64,000 nt of DNA from Sphingomonas gellani. Its GTDB lineage: Bacteria; Pseudomonadota; Alphaproteobacteria; Sphingomonadales; Sphingomonadaceae. Positions 27,118 to 35,818 of this stretch are shown one piece after another. The position numbers were made by a program, and so were the translations under genes. A model generated the notes under the pieces. It saw only the letters and a list, made by a program, of their open reading frames with translations, was not told where the DNA came from and made no database searches. The stretch lies in the NCBI RefSeq assembly GCF_900110035.1, contig NZ_FOCF01000007.1, forward strand, positions 142,725 through 206,724, read 5' to 3'. The first letter of the stretch is position 1. Each line of letters starts with the position of its first letter.

Positions 27118-27921
27118 TCAGACCGCCATGGTCTGCACGGAGCCGCTGTCCACCCTGAGCGCGGCGCCGTTGATGAAGCTGGCGCGCTCCGAACACAGGA
27201 ACGCGACCGCCGCGGCGACCTCGTCGGCGCGGCCACGGCGCTTCAGCGTCATGCCGGGACGCTCCTCCTCCAGAAAGCTGTCGATCGCCGCGTCGACGCT
27301 GGTGCCATTCTCCTGCGCCCGCTTTTCCATCATCGCGTCGGTCATCGGCGTCGCGATGAAGGCCGGCATGACGACGTTGACCAGCACATTGTCGCAGCCA
27401 TAGGCCTTGGACAGACCCTTGGTCAGGTTCTGAATACCCGCCTTCGACGCGCAATACGGCAGTTCGTCGACATAGGGCTGTACCGCGTCCTCGGACGAGA
27501 ACAGCACGATCCGGCCCCATTTCCGCTCGCGCATCGCCGGGATGGCCGCCCGGCACATGCGCACCGCGCCCATCAGGTTGATGTTGAGCGTGTCCAGCCA
27601 GCCGGCATCGTCCACCTCCAGGAAATCACCCGTCGCGCCGGTCACGCCGGCGGCGTTGACCAGGATGTCGGGTGCGCCCAGCTTTTGCGCCACCTCTGCG
27701 AACAGCCGTGCGATGCTGTCGGTATCGGTAACGTCGGCCTCCACCGCGATCACCTCACCCGCGCCTTTCAGATCTTCGAGGCTTTCGTTCAGGGTGCCGC
27801 CAGGGCGGTCGGTGATCGCCACCTTCGCGCTCGCCTCCAACAGTTGCCGCGCGCTCTCTCGCCCCATTCCGGAATCGCCGCCGCTGACCAGCGCCACCCG
27901 TCCACCGATGCCGAGATCCAT
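27118..27921 (-). CDS. Short-chain dehydrogenase/reductase
   Basis: A 267-residue classical SDR: ALVSGGDSGMGRESARQLLE cofactor motif, ILVNAAGVTGATGDF (NNAG equivalent), SSEDAVQPYVDELPYCASKA with Ser and the catalytic YCASK Tyr-Lys pair, and GAALRVDSGSVQTM at the C-terminus. Substrate unknown. An insertion near residues 195-230 (MMEKRAQENGTSVDAAIDSF) is typical of 3-oxoacyl or sugar-alcohol type members. It lies 137 bases upstream of threonine synthase on the same strand, so weak cotranscription is possible. Confidence 0.88.
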   Translation of the reverse strand: MDLGIGGRVALVSGGDSGMGRESARQLLEASAKVAITDRPGGTLNESLEDLKGAGEVIAVEADVTDTDSIARLFAEVAQKLGAPDILVNAAGVTGATGDFLEVDDAGWLDTLNINLMGAVRMCRAAIPAMRERKWGRIVLFSSEDAVQPYVDELPYCASKAGIQNLTKGLSKAYGCDNVLVNVVMPAFIATPMTDAMMEKRAQENGTSVDAAIDSFLEEERPGMTLKRRGRADEVAAAVAFLCSERASFINGAALRVDSGSVQTMAV

Positions 27922-28015
27922 ACCGTTCTCCCCTTGCCCGAAGTTTCCCGCTTAATGAGCGAGCGCGTGGCGTGTTCCGCGCGGAGCGCATGCGCCGGTC
28001 CTGAGTTGTCGATGC

Positions 28016-29860
28016 ATGTTTCATGACTTGGATCAGGATGATGCCGCCGACCGAACGGCGACCCAGAACGATGCCGCCCGGGTTCCCGAGCGACGCGACG
28101 GTTACCTGCCGCTGGAAGACTATGGCGTCTTGGGAGACGGTCGATCTGTGGTACTGTCGGGGGCGGACGGATCGATCGACTGGTGGTGTGTTCCCAACCT
28201 CGATTCCCCGCCGCTGTTCGACCGGTTGCTAGACACGGACAACGGCGGTCGCTTCGTCGTGGCTCCGGACGCGCCGTTCACCGTGGAGCGTCGTTACCGC
28301 GAAGACAGCAATGTGCTGGAAACGCTGTTCGTGACAGCCACCGGTCGCGCGATGCTGACCGAGTCGCTCAACAGCGGCACCGCAGGCCGCCTGCCCTGGG
28401 CTGAACTCGCACGCCGGATCGAGGGCGTGGAGGGGGAGGTCGCGTTCCGGCTGGAGATGCGGCCCGGCAGACGCGCCGACACCGCCAGCCCGTATCAATC
28501 CCGAATCGGCGGGCATCACGTCTTTCATGTCGACCGGGTCCTCGGCCTCTTCCTGCATGGCGACGGCGTGACGGTCGAACGCGACGACGACGGGGTGACG
28601 GGCCGCTTCACGGTCGCGGCCGGCGAACGGCGGGTGCTGGCGATCGTTGCGGGCGAGGAGGAGCCGCTGGCGGTGCCGCCGATCGCCGACATCGATGCAC
28701 GCATCGACCTGTCCGACCGCGAATGGCGCGACTGGGCGGCGCGCGTGGTGCATGCAGGCGAGCGGCGTGCCGATTTCGTGCGCAGCGCGCTGGCGCTGAA
28801 GCTGCTGCTTTATTCGCCGTCCGGCGCGATTGCGGCGGCGGGTACGACCTCGCTGCCCGAACGCGTGGGCGGTGAGAAGAACTATGACTACCGCTACGCC
28901 TGGGTGCGCGACGCGGGCTATGTCATCAAGGCGTTCCTAGCCGCCGGCGCACAGGCGGAGGCGAAGGCTGCGTTGAGCTGGTTGCTCAACCGGTTGCAGG
29001 CGCATGGCGCTCGCGTGTGTTTCACACTGGGTGGTGAGGTGGTGCCGGATGTGGCGCCCATCGACGTGCCCGGCTGGCGCGGGTCATCGCCCGTCGTCAC
29101 GGGCAACGCCGCGACCGGGCAGGTCCAGCACGGCGTGTATGGCGACATCTTCGAAACGGCCGCCCGCTTCGTCTCCTGCGGCGGTGTGCTCGACCCGCGC
29201 TCGGCGGAAACGCTGTCGCACCTGGCCGACCAATGCGCCGATGCGTGGCGGACAAAGGACAGCGGCATCTGGGAACTGCCAGAGCAACGCCATTACACCA
29301 TGTCCAAGGTGAGTTGCTGGCAGGCGCTGGCCCGTGCGGTGGAGCTTGCCGACATCGGACAGCTGCCCACCACCTGCCGCGATCGTTGGCAGCGGGAGCG
29401 GGATCGGATCGAGGCGTGGATCGGGGAGCATTGCTGGTCCGAAGAGCGCGGCGCGTACCTGTTCTATCCCGGTGCCGATGGCCTGGACGCCAGCCTGGCG
29501 CTCGCGGTCCGCTTCGGCTTCGATGGTGAGGACCGGCTGCGCCGTACGCTGGACGAGATCGACCGGGAGCTGGGCTGCGGCCCCTATCACTACCGCTATT
29601 CGGGGGCGCAGGATGAGGAGGGCTGCTTCCTCGCCTGTTCCTTCTGGATAGCGGAGGCGCGCGCGGTACTCGGTCAGCGTGACGTCGCCCGCGCCGCGCT
29701 CGATCGGCTGACCACGGCGCTCGACCGGGGCGTCGGCGTGTGGACGGAAATGGTCGATCCCGACAGCGGCACGTTCCTCGGCAACATGCCACAGGGCCTG
29801 ACGCATCTGGCGCACATCATGGCGCTGGATGCGCTGGTGGCGGAACCGGCGCGGTGCTGA
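28016..29860 (+). CDS. Glycoside hydrolase family 15 protein (glucoamylase/trehalase-like)
   Basis: A 614-residue cytoplasmic-looking protein. LEDYGVLGDGRSVVLSGADG and SIDWWCVPNLDSPPLF near the start are the conserved N-terminal beta-sandwich entry of bacterial GH15. TTSLPERVGGEKNYDYRYAW followed by VRDAGYVIKAFLAAG is the (alpha/alpha)6 barrel region with the general-acid area. GNMPQGLTHLAHIMALDALV closes the barrel. GH15 enzymes release glucose from alpha-glucans or trehalose. No signal peptide is seen. The N-terminal 30 residues are polar and poorly conserved, so the start may lie slightly later. It is followed after 38 bases by an oxidoreductase. Confidence 0.88.
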   Translation: MFHDLDQDDAADRTATQNDAARVPERRDGYLPLEDYGVLGDGRSVVLSGADGSIDWWCVPNLDSPPLFDRLLDTDNGGRFVVAPDAPFTVERRYREDSNVLETLFVTATGRAMLTESLNSGTAGRLPWAELARRIEGVEGEVAFRLEMRPGRRADTASPYQSRIGGHHVFHVDRVLGLFLHGDGVTVERDDDGVTGRFTVAAGERRVLAIVAGEEEPLAVPPIADIDARIDLSDREWRDWAARVVHAGERRADFVRSALALKLLLYSPSGAIAAAGTTSLPERVGGEKNYDYRYAWVRDAGYVIKAFLAAGAQAEAKAALSWLLNRLQAHGARVCFTLGGEVVPDVAPIDVPGWRGSSPVVTGNAATGQVQHGVYGDIFETAARFVSCGGVLDPRSAETLSHLADQCADAWRTKDSGIWELPEQRHYTMSKVSCWQALARAVELADIGQLPTTCRDRWQRERDRIEAWIGEHCWSEERGAYLFYPGADGLDASLALAVRFGFDGEDRLRRTLDEIDRELGCGPYHYRYSGAQDEEGCFLACSFWIAEARAVLGQRDVARAALDRLTTALDRGVGVWTEMVDPDSGTFLGNMPQGLTHLAHIMALDALVAEPARC

Positions 29861-29898
29861 CGCGCTTGCCGCCTCGACCTTCGACGGAGACCTGATCC

Positions 29899-31032
29899 AT
29901 GAGCCTTGCATCCGCCCTCGGCCTCGGCGGCCGGAAAATCCGCTATGCCATCGTCGGGCTGGGCCACATCGCGCAACAGGCGATGATGCCCGGCGTCGCG
30001 CACACCGGCAATTCGGAGATCACGGCGCTGGTCTCCTCGGACTCGGAAAAGCTTGCCGCCCTGGGCGACCGCTACGGCGTCGAGCACCTGTATTCGTACG
30101 AGCAGTTTCCCGACCTGCTGGCGTCGGGCACGATCGACGCCATCTACCTCGCCACGCCCAACTGGCGGCACGCCGAATTCGCGGTGCCGGCGCTGCACGC
30201 GGGCATCCATGTCCTGTGCGAAAAGCCGCTGGAGATATCGTCCGCCAAATGTCGGGAGATCATCGCCGCGTCCGAACGGTCGGGCGCGCGGCTGATGACG
30301 GCATACCGCCTGCATTTCGAGCCGGCGACCCTCGACGCTATCCGCCGGATCAGGGCGGGGGAGCTGGGCGATCTAGTCGCCTTCACCTCCTGCTTCGCGC
30401 AGATGGTGGATCCCGCCAACCACCGCGCGACCAGCGGGATCGAGGCCGGGCCGCTGTTCGACATGGGTCCCTATCCGATCAACGCCATCCGCTATCTGTT
30501 CGGGGCGGAGCCGGTGGAGGTTGTCGCCGCCGTCGGCGTGCGCCACCCGGAATCGGGCATCGGCGACTTCGACGACACGCTGGCAGTGACGTTGCGCATG
30601 CCCGGTGACCGCCTCGCGCAGTTCACGATCAGCTATTACGCCAACCAGATCGACAGCCTCATCATCGCGGGCACCAAGGGGTCGATCCACATGAGCCCAT
30701 GCTACGGCTTCCAGAGCGGCCTGGAACAGAACCGCCAGATCGGCGACGACAAGACCCATGAGGCGTTCAAGGCGACCGACCATTTCGGTGGCCAGATGAA
30801 ATACTTCTCGGACTGCATCCTTGAGGATCGCACGGTCGAGCCGGACGGCGAGGAGGGGCTGGCGGACCTGCTGGTGATCGAGGCGGTCGTCGCCGCGCTG
30901 AAATCCGGCGGCCCGGTGAAGGTCGAGCCGCTGGACCGTCGTCGCACGATCGACCCCGACGCACAGGAACAGACGCTGCGTGCAGTTTCCGCGCCTGAGC
31001 CGGTGAATGCGTCCAGCCCGACAAAGGAGTGA
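29899..31032 (+). CDS. Gfo/Idh/MocA-family oxidoreductase
   Basis: A 377-residue NAD(P)-dependent enzyme. The N-terminal Rossmann fold reads YAIVGLGHIAQQAMMPGVAH, HVLCEKPLEIS carries the EKP motif whose Lys is catalytic, and AGPLFDMGPYPINAIRYLFG provides the D..H-like substrate-binding helix (here DMGPYPIN). A polar tail of about 40 residues follows. Family members oxidise or reduce sugars, sugar alcohols and inositols. A GGAGAC site precedes the ATG. It lies between GH15 and an alpha/beta hydrolase on the same strand, with the hydrolase start one base after its stop, so these form an operon. Confidence 0.88.
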   Translation: MSLASALGLGGRKIRYAIVGLGHIAQQAMMPGVAHTGNSEITALVSSDSEKLAALGDRYGVEHLYSYEQFPDLLASGTIDAIYLATPNWRHAEFAVPALHAGIHVLCEKPLEISSAKCREIIAASERSGARLMTAYRLHFEPATLDAIRRIRAGELGDLVAFTSCFAQMVDPANHRATSGIEAGPLFDMGPYPINAIRYLFGAEPVEVVAAVGVRHPESGIGDFDDTLAVTLRMPGDRLAQFTISYYANQIDSLIIAGTKGSIHMSPCYGFQSGLEQNRQIGDDKTHEAFKATDHFGGQMKYFSDCILEDRTVEPDGEEGLADLLVIEAVVAALKSGGPVKVEPLDRRRTIDPDAQEQTLRAVSAPEPVNASSPTKE

Positions 31033-31033
31033 C

Positions 31034-31786
31034 GTGACCCCGACGGTGTTCCTGCTCCACGCGCTGGGGGCGAGTGGCGGTGCGTGGAGGGAGGTGATCG
31101 CCGCGCTTGGCGACCGCGTCCCGTGCGTGGCGCCGGACCTGCCCGGCTTTGGCGACAACCATGCCGGGCAAATGGACGTGGAGGCGACGCTGCGCTGGCT
31201 GACGGCCGAGATCGCTTCGCGCGCGCCTGCCTCGTTCCTGCTCGTCGGCCACAGCATGGGCGGCAAGTTCGCGACGCTGCTTGCCGCGCGGGCACAGGCC
31301 GGTGAGCCGGCGCTGGACGGCCTTGCCGGCGTCGTACTGCTCGCGGCCTCGCCCCCGGCGCCGGAGCCGATGGACGAGGATCGCCGCGCCACCATGATCG
31401 GCTGGTTCGCGGATGGTGAGCCGGGAGAGGATGACGCGCGCCGCTTCATCGACGCGAACGTTGCCGGCCCCCTGCCGCCGCCGTTGATGACGCAGGCGGT
31501 GGCCGATGTGCGCCGGTCGTCGCCGGCGGCATGGACCGGCTGGCTGGAACGCGGCGCGCGCGAGGATTGGAGCGAGCGCGTGGGTCGGCTGACCATCCCG
31601 GCCCTGATCGTCGCCGGTGCCGACGACGGCGATCTGGGGATCGACAATCAGCGCCGCCTGAACCTGCCTCATTATCCGGGCGCATGGATCGAGACGGTGC
31701 CGGATGCGGCGCACCTGCTCCCCTATGAACAACCCGCCGCCGTCGCCCGCCTGATCGCCGGCGCGGTCGATCGCGCGCGGGGATGA
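31034..31786 (+). CDS. Alpha/beta hydrolase
   Basis: A 250-residue hydrolase starting at a GTG with AAAGGAG upstream, one base after the preceding stop. The fold begins FLLHALGASGGAWREVIAAL (oxyanion HALG). The nucleophile elbow is VGHSMGGKFATLLA, the acid is in IVAGADDGD, and the His in DAAHLLPYEQP. The triad is therefore complete. The best general match is the haloperoxidase/esterase-like branch; the substrate is unknown. Operon position after the sugar-type oxidoreductase suggests an ester or lactone substrate (inference). Confidence 0.87.
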   Translation: MTPTVFLLHALGASGGAWREVIAALGDRVPCVAPDLPGFGDNHAGQMDVEATLRWLTAEIASRAPASFLLVGHSMGGKFATLLAARAQAGEPALDGLAGVVLLAASPPAPEPMDEDRRATMIGWFADGEPGEDDARRFIDANVAGPLPPPLMTQAVADVRRSSPAAWTGWLERGAREDWSERVGRLTIPALIVAGADDGDLGIDNQRRLNLPHYPGAWIETVPDAAHLLPYEQPAAVARLIAGAVDRARG

Positions 31787-31869
31787 CCGCGACAGGAAAC
31801 CTTGTGCGCGGCCGCGCGCTTATCACCCGACACCGCGCAAACGGTGCGTAGTTCAGCAGGAGAAAGTGC

Positions 31870-32055
31870 ATGAGCATCGAGGGCAAGGCCAAGGAAGCCG
31901 CCGGTTTCGTCAAGGAAGAAGCGTTCGAGCACGGCAAATCGCCCGAGGCGAAGGAAAAGGCTCAGGAAGGCCGCGACCTGCGCAACGAAGGCCGTGTCGA
32001 GGACGGCAAGGAGCCGAAGCTGACCGAGCCGGGCACCGGCCACCCCGAGAAGTGA
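31870..32055 (+). CDS. Small hydrophilic CsbD-like stress protein (tentative)
   Basis: A 61-residue, highly charged, Lys/Glu-rich helical protein (SIEGKAKEAAGFVKEEAFEH). The opening GKAKEAAG pattern recalls CsbD/YjbJ-type stress proteins, but the rest is shorter and diverges, so this is a tentative label. An AGCAGGAGAAAG ribosome-binding region precedes the ATG. It is followed by a strong hairpin, consistent with a short, separately terminated transcript. An upstream GGAAAC...CGCTT arrangement is near, but not equal to, the EcfG general-stress promoter form. Confidence 0.6.
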   Translation: MSIEGKAKEAAGFVKEEAFEHGKSPEAKEKAQEGRDLRNEGRVEDGKEPKLTEPGTGHPEK

Positions 32056-32061
32056 AGTAAC

Positions 32062-32090
32062 GGCCCGCCCCGCTTCGGCGAGGGCGGGCC
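32062..32090 (+). terminator. Strong GC hairpin with UUCG tetraloop
   Basis: Starting seven bases after the small stress-like gene, GGCCCGCCC and CGC pair with GCG and GGGCGGGCC around a TTCG loop, with one bulged A. Twelve pairs and a very stable tetraloop fit an intrinsic terminator, though the downstream U tract is short (TGCCTAT). Confidence 0.7.
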
Positions 32091-32521
32091 TGCCTATATG
32101 GGCGCCGGCTCGTTAGAGCCTGCTTCTTGAGCAAGCGGGTGCCGGTCCAGTTCCTAGGTTCCCTCTAACTGGCAGAGGTAAAGACCGTCGCGTCATGCGC
32201 GGCAACAGCGCCGGCATATGAAGCGTGAGCCAGCTACACGGCGTCAATGGCCGCATCCCACACAACTTCACGTTCATTGCCGCGCTCTCGGAGCACTTAC
32301 TGAGGACGCCAGGTTGACAAGCATCTCGTTGGCCGACGCTGGCGAGCTTGCCCAATCGGCTTCTCCCATGATCCGCACACTGACCGGAGAAGCGTCCGGC
32401 TGGAACAAGCCCGTAGAGCGAGATGTACGTCATCCCATCGACGGCTCTTCCGCCGCCTAGTTGGGCTCCGACATCGACGGGGCGGACCATCACATACGAA
32501 CGCTCCGGGCACCGGGCGCCA
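32091..32521. other. Intergenic region without a recognisable gene
   Basis: About 430 bases between the stress-like gene and the end of a LysR gene. Open frames exist on both strands but have no family resemblance and no ribosome-binding site. A small dyad GCTT-CTTGAGC-AAGC lies near 32120-32136. It could be the residue of lost genes. Confidence 0.4.
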
Positions 32522-33412
32522 TCATAGCTGGCTGAGCGCGCTGAGCATCGCATCCAGAAACACCCGCGTCTTGCGGGGCATCGTGGCACGGTCCGGAAAC
32601 AGCGCCACGATCGGGGTATCGCCGGCGTGCCATTCGGGCAGCACATGCTCAAGCGTTCCGGCACGCAGGTCGGCCGCGACATCGACCTGCGACTTCAGCG
32701 TTATGCCCAGGCCAGCGACGCACCAGTCATGAACCGCGTCGCCATTGTCGACGCGAAGCCGTGCCGGCGCAGGCACCGATTGCTCCCGTCCGTCGGCATC
32801 GAACAACCGCCACGCGACGACAGCATCGCCATAGCGTAGCAGGTCATGGTCCGACAGATCGTCCGGCGACCGCGGGCGCCCTCGCCGGTGGAGGTAGGCG
32901 GGCGCGGCGAGCAGGATGCGCCGGTTGTCGGCCAGCTTGCGCATCGCCGCCCCGCCCGCCGCCGCGAGTCCGCCGATGCGGATCGCCACGTCGATGGCGC
33001 CGCCAGTCACGTCGGCAAGCCGATCGTCGAGCGACAGGGATACGGCAAGCTGTGGATACCGCTGCGTCAATTGCCCGAGAACGGGCGCGACATGGCGACG
33101 GCCGAAGGACACCGGCGCGGAGACACGCAGCGTGCCGACCGGCTCGTCACGGCCGGTCGCCAGCAACTCCTCACCCTGTGCGATCGCTTCCAGGGCGCGG
33201 TCGACTTCGACCAGCAATTGCTCCCCCTCCTCCGTCGGCGACAGGTTGCGCGTCGTGCGGTTGACCAACCTTACACCAGTCCGCTTCTCCAGCGTGGCCA
33301 GGCGCTTGCTGACGACAGCCAGGCTCACACCCATCGCACGCGCGGCACCGGTCAGGGAGCCGTGCGCCAACACCTGTTGGAACGTCCGCAGTTCATTGAG
33401 ATCGTCCAGCAT
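32522..33412 (-). CDS. LysR-family transcriptional regulator
   Basis: A 296-residue LysR protein: LNELRTFQQVLAHGSLTGAA, ARAMGVSLAVVSKRLATLEK and TGVRLVNRTTRNLSPTEEG form the winged helix-turn-helix. The effector domain contains VGTLRVSAPVSFGRRHVAPVL and ends normally. This is the CrgA/AaeR-like branch, which often controls the adjacent divergent operon. The divergent operon here is the deacetylase-SDR-SnoaL set. The 73-base gap between them must hold the operator; a loose TTATC/GATAG pairing is present at 33456-33475. Confidence 0.92.
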   Translation of the reverse strand: MLDDLNELRTFQQVLAHGSLTGAARAMGVSLAVVSKRLATLEKRTGVRLVNRTTRNLSPTEEGEQLLVEVDRALEAIAQGEELLATGRDEPVGTLRVSAPVSFGRRHVAPVLGQLTQRYPQLAVSLSLDDRLADVTGGAIDVAIRIGGLAAAGGAAMRKLADNRRILLAAPAYLHRRGRPRSPDDLSDHDLLRYGDAVVAWRLFDADGREQSVPAPARLRVDNGDAVHDWCVAGLGITLKSQVDVAADLRAGTLEHVLPEWHAGDTPIVALFPDRATMPRKTRVFLDAMLSALSQL

Positions 33413-33485
33413 ATCGCCTCGCGGTTGATACTGTCTCGCCGTGTTGCGCGCTTATCGCCGTGCAGATGATAGCTAAGTTGGTGGA

Positions 33486-34478
33486 GTGTCAAATGGATCA
33501 CCCCGCCCCGCCCTCGATCGCCGCGCCTTTCTTGCCGGAAGCGTCGCGGGCGCGAGCGTGGCGACAGCCAAGGAGCCTCGAGCGATGACCCAGCAATCCT
33601 TCTGGCCGGGCGGTGCACGCCTCACCGTCAGCTTCAGCCTGATGTTCGAGGGCGGCGGGCAGCCGATCTCGGGCGCGGGCGGCGTCATTCCCGATCCCAT
33701 CGAGGACGGCCTTCCCGACCTGCCGACCAACGCCTTCTTCGCCTATGGCCCGAACGAGGGCATCCCGCGCATCCTGGACCTGTTCGACAAGCATGGCATC
33801 AAGCTGTCGTCGTTCATGATCGGCGAGGCGGTTCGCAGGGCGCCGGATGTCGCGCGAGAGATCGTGCGGCGGGGCCACGAGGCGGCGGCGCACGGCCGCA
33901 CCTGGGAAAACAGCTATCAACTGTCGGAGGCGGAGGAGCGCCGCTTCATCGCTGACGGTGTCGCCACCATCGAGCAGGTGACCGGCCAGCGCCCGGTCGG
34001 ATGGAACGCGTACTGGATGCGCAACTCGCCCCGGACCCTCGACATTCTCCAGAGCCTCGGCTTCCGCTACCATATCGACGAACCCAGCCGCGACGAGCCC
34101 TTCATCGTGCCGCTCGCCGGGGGCGATTTCGTCACGGTGCCCTACACCTTCCACATGAACGACATCGTGTCGTTCCCGTTCGAGGGCTGGAACCCGGTCG
34201 CCTATGAACAGGCGCTTCGCGACGAGTTCGACCAGCTTTACGAGGAGAGCGCGCATCGCCGGCGCATGATGGTGGTCAGCCTGCACGACCGCATTTCCGG
34301 CCATGCCGGCCGCGTACGCGCACTCGATCGCTTCCTTGCCTATGCCCGATCCAAGTCCGGCGTGTGGTTCGCCCGCAAAGACGAGATCGCCGCCTTCGCG
34401 CTCGAAACGAAGGGCACGACGCCGGTGATCCGCCGTGGCCCGCCCACCGAAACCGGCCTGCCCGGCCCCACTGCCTGA
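33486..34478 (+). CDS. Exported polysaccharide-deacetylase-family (NodB/PuuE-like) protein
   Basis: A 330-residue protein from a GTG start. Residues 10-33 (LDRRAFLAGSVAGASVATAK) look like a Tat signal. The NodB-type barrel shows GIPRILDLFDKHGIKLSSF, VRRGHEAAAHGRTWENSY with the His of the metal region, WNAYWMRNSPRTLDILQSLG and VVSLHDRISGHAGR. This arrangement is closest to PuuE/allantoinase-type amidohydrolases of the superfamily rather than chitin deacetylases. The Asp expected early in the NodB motif is not obvious, so activity should be tested. A shorter start at ATG 33585 would omit the signal. First gene of a LysR-divergent operon. Confidence 0.78.
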   Translation: MSNGSPRPALDRRAFLAGSVAGASVATAKEPRAMTQQSFWPGGARLTVSFSLMFEGGGQPISGAGGVIPDPIEDGLPDLPTNAFFAYGPNEGIPRILDLFDKHGIKLSSFMIGEAVRRAPDVAREIVRRGHEAAAHGRTWENSYQLSEAEERRFIADGVATIEQVTGQRPVGWNAYWMRNSPRTLDILQSLGFRYHIDEPSRDEPFIVPLAGGDFVTVPYTFHMNDIVSFPFEGWNPVAYEQALRDEFDQLYEESAHRRRMMVVSLHDRISGHAGRVRALDRFLAYARSKSGVWFARKDEIAAFALETKGTTPVIRRGPPTETGLPGPTA

Positions 34479-34490
34479 GGAGACAAGACC

Positions 34491-35156
34491 ATGCCCATCG
34501 ATCTGACCGACGCCCATGTGCTGGTGGTTGGCGCTTCCGGCGGGATCGGCCGTGCCACCGCCGACGCCTTCGCCGCTGCCGGAGCGCAGGTAGCACGTCC
34601 CCCGCGCGATACGCTCGACATCGCAGACGATGCCTCGGTCGAGGCTTTCTTCGCGCAGGCCGAACCGTTCGACCATGTCGTCGTCGCTGCGGCGCAGACC
34701 AGGACCGGCCCCGTCGCCGGTCTCGACCTGACCGACGCGACGGCCGCGATGAACAGCAAGTTCTTCGGCGCCTATCGCGTGGCGAGGGCGGCGCGCGTCA
34801 ACGACGGCGGCTCGATCACCTTCGTCTCCGGCTTCCTGTCGCAGCGACCCAGCGCGAGGTCGGTGCTGCAAGGCGCGATCAACGCCGCGCTGGAGGCACT
34901 GGCACGCGGCCTCGCGCTGGAACGTGCGCCGGTGCGCGTCAACACCGTGTCGCCCGGACTGATCGACACGCCGCTTTATGCTAAGATGGACAATGCGGCG
35001 AGGCAGGCGATGTTCGACAAGGCCGCCGCTCGCCTGCCGGCGCGCCGGGTCGGAAAGCCCGAGGACATCGCGCAGGCCATCCTGTTCGTCGCCACCAATC
35101 CCTATGCCACCGGATCGACCGTGACCGTCGATGGCGGCGGCACGATCGCCGCCTGA
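34491..35156 (+). CDS. Atypical SDR lacking the Tyr-Lys catalytic pair
   Basis: A 221-residue SDR with a normal cofactor motif (VLVVGASGGIGRATADAFAA) and C-terminus (ATGSTVTVDGGG). At the active-site helix, where classical SDRs have YxxxK, the sequence is SVLQGAINAALEALARGLAL. Tyr and Lys are replaced by Gln and Asn in the best alignment, although SerGly in FVSGFLSQRP keeps the Ser. Either the chemistry differs or the protein is non-catalytic. GAGGAGACA precedes its ATG, the same leader as the next gene. Middle gene of the deacetylase-SDR-SnoaL operon. Confidence 0.82.
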   Translation: MPIDLTDAHVLVVGASGGIGRATADAFAAAGAQVARPPRDTLDIADDASVEAFFAQAEPFDHVVVAAAQTRTGPVAGLDLTDATAAMNSKFFGAYRVARAARVNDGGSITFVSGFLSQRPSARSVLQGAINAALEALARGLALERAPVRVNTVSPGLIDTPLYAKMDNAARQAMFDKAAARLPARRVGKPEDIAQAILFVATNPYATGSTVTVDGGGTIAA

Positions 35157-35167
35157 GGAGACACACC

Positions 35168-35707
35168 ATGCGCCTGATCCCCGCCCTTGCCCTGTTGGTC
35201 GCCGCGACGCCGGCACTGTCCGCCCAGGTCGACGACCGTGCCGCCATCGCCATCGCAAGGCCGCGCGCCCAAATCGTCGACAGGAGCCTGTCGCCCGCGA
35301 CGGTTGCCGCGCTGCTCAAGCCCGTCGAGGCCTTCTACGGCTTCTGGAATAACGCCAGCCAGACGCTCCTCGACCAGGCGATCGCGCCGGGCTTCATCGA
35401 TCACGCATTACCGCCTGGACGCCCGCAGGGTCCAAAGGGCCCGATGGTCGCCGCGCGGGCGTTTCTCGGCGCGGTGCCGGACCTGCGCGTCGCGGTGACA
35501 CAGCGGCTGGTGGTCGGCGACCGCGTTGTCAGCGCGCTGCATTTCACCGGCCATTTCACCGGCACGTTTCAGGGTCGGAAAGGCGCAGGCCAGCCGATCG
35601 ACTTTATCGCCACCGACATCCTGGCGGTACGGAGCGGTCGCATCACCGACAACTGGCACCTGGAGGACAATCTGACCTTCATGAAGCAGATTGATGCGGC
35701 GAAGTAG
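35168..35707 (+). CDS. Exported SnoaL/NTF2-like protein
   Basis: A 179-residue protein with a Sec signal peptide (LIPALALLVAATPALSA) and an alpha+beta barrel of the SnoaL type: VEAFYGFWNNASQTLLDQAI, FIDHALPPGRPQGPKGPMVA, and HFTGTFQGRKGAGQPIDFIA then GRITDNWHLEDNL. SnoaL-like proteins are polyketide cyclases, isomerases or hydratases; exported ones are common in sphingomonads and of unknown role. Its translation leader is nearly identical to that of the SDR before it. Last gene of the operon, followed by a hairpin. Confidence 0.8.
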   Translation: MRLIPALALLVAATPALSAQVDDRAAIAIARPRAQIVDRSLSPATVAALLKPVEAFYGFWNNASQTLLDQAIAPGFIDHALPPGRPQGPKGPMVAARAFLGAVPDLRVAVTQRLVVGDRVVSALHFTGHFTGTFQGRKGAGQPIDFIATDILAVRSGRITDNWHLEDNLTFMKQIDAAK

Positions 35708-35715
35708 AACGGTCG

Positions 35716-35757
35716 CGTGCGGTGCAAACGCACGGCATGATGACCTTGGCGCCAAGG
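35716..35757. terminator. Hairpin and 14-bp palindrome between convergent genes
   Basis: CGTGCG / CGCACG with a seven-base loop (35716-35734) begins eight bases after the SnoaL stop and may terminate the operon. A second perfect palindrome, CCTTGGCGCCAAGG, lies at 35744-35757. No U tract follows either. They lie in a convergent gap, so terminator use is the simplest reading. Confidence 0.4.
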
Positions 35758-35818
35758 GGCTGGTGAGCGCGTCTAAGGCTAGGTGCCGCTGGCCTTCGTC
35801 CGCAGCCAAGCTATCCGC

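Noticed and set aside
27022..28026. Plus-strand open frame across the SDR at 27.1-27.9 kb
   Set aside because: Antisense shadow of a well-supported SDR gene with YxxxK and cofactor motifs.
31790..31822. EcfG-type general stress promoter before the small hydrophilic gene
   Set aside because: GGAAAC and CGCTT at 16-base spacing differ by an extra base in each element from the GGAAC / CGTT consensus, so the match is too weak to call.
32113..32682. Minus-strand open frame overlapping the end of the LysR gene
   Set aside because: Part lies antisense-in-frame-shift to the LysR coding region, no ribosome-binding site, no recognisable family.
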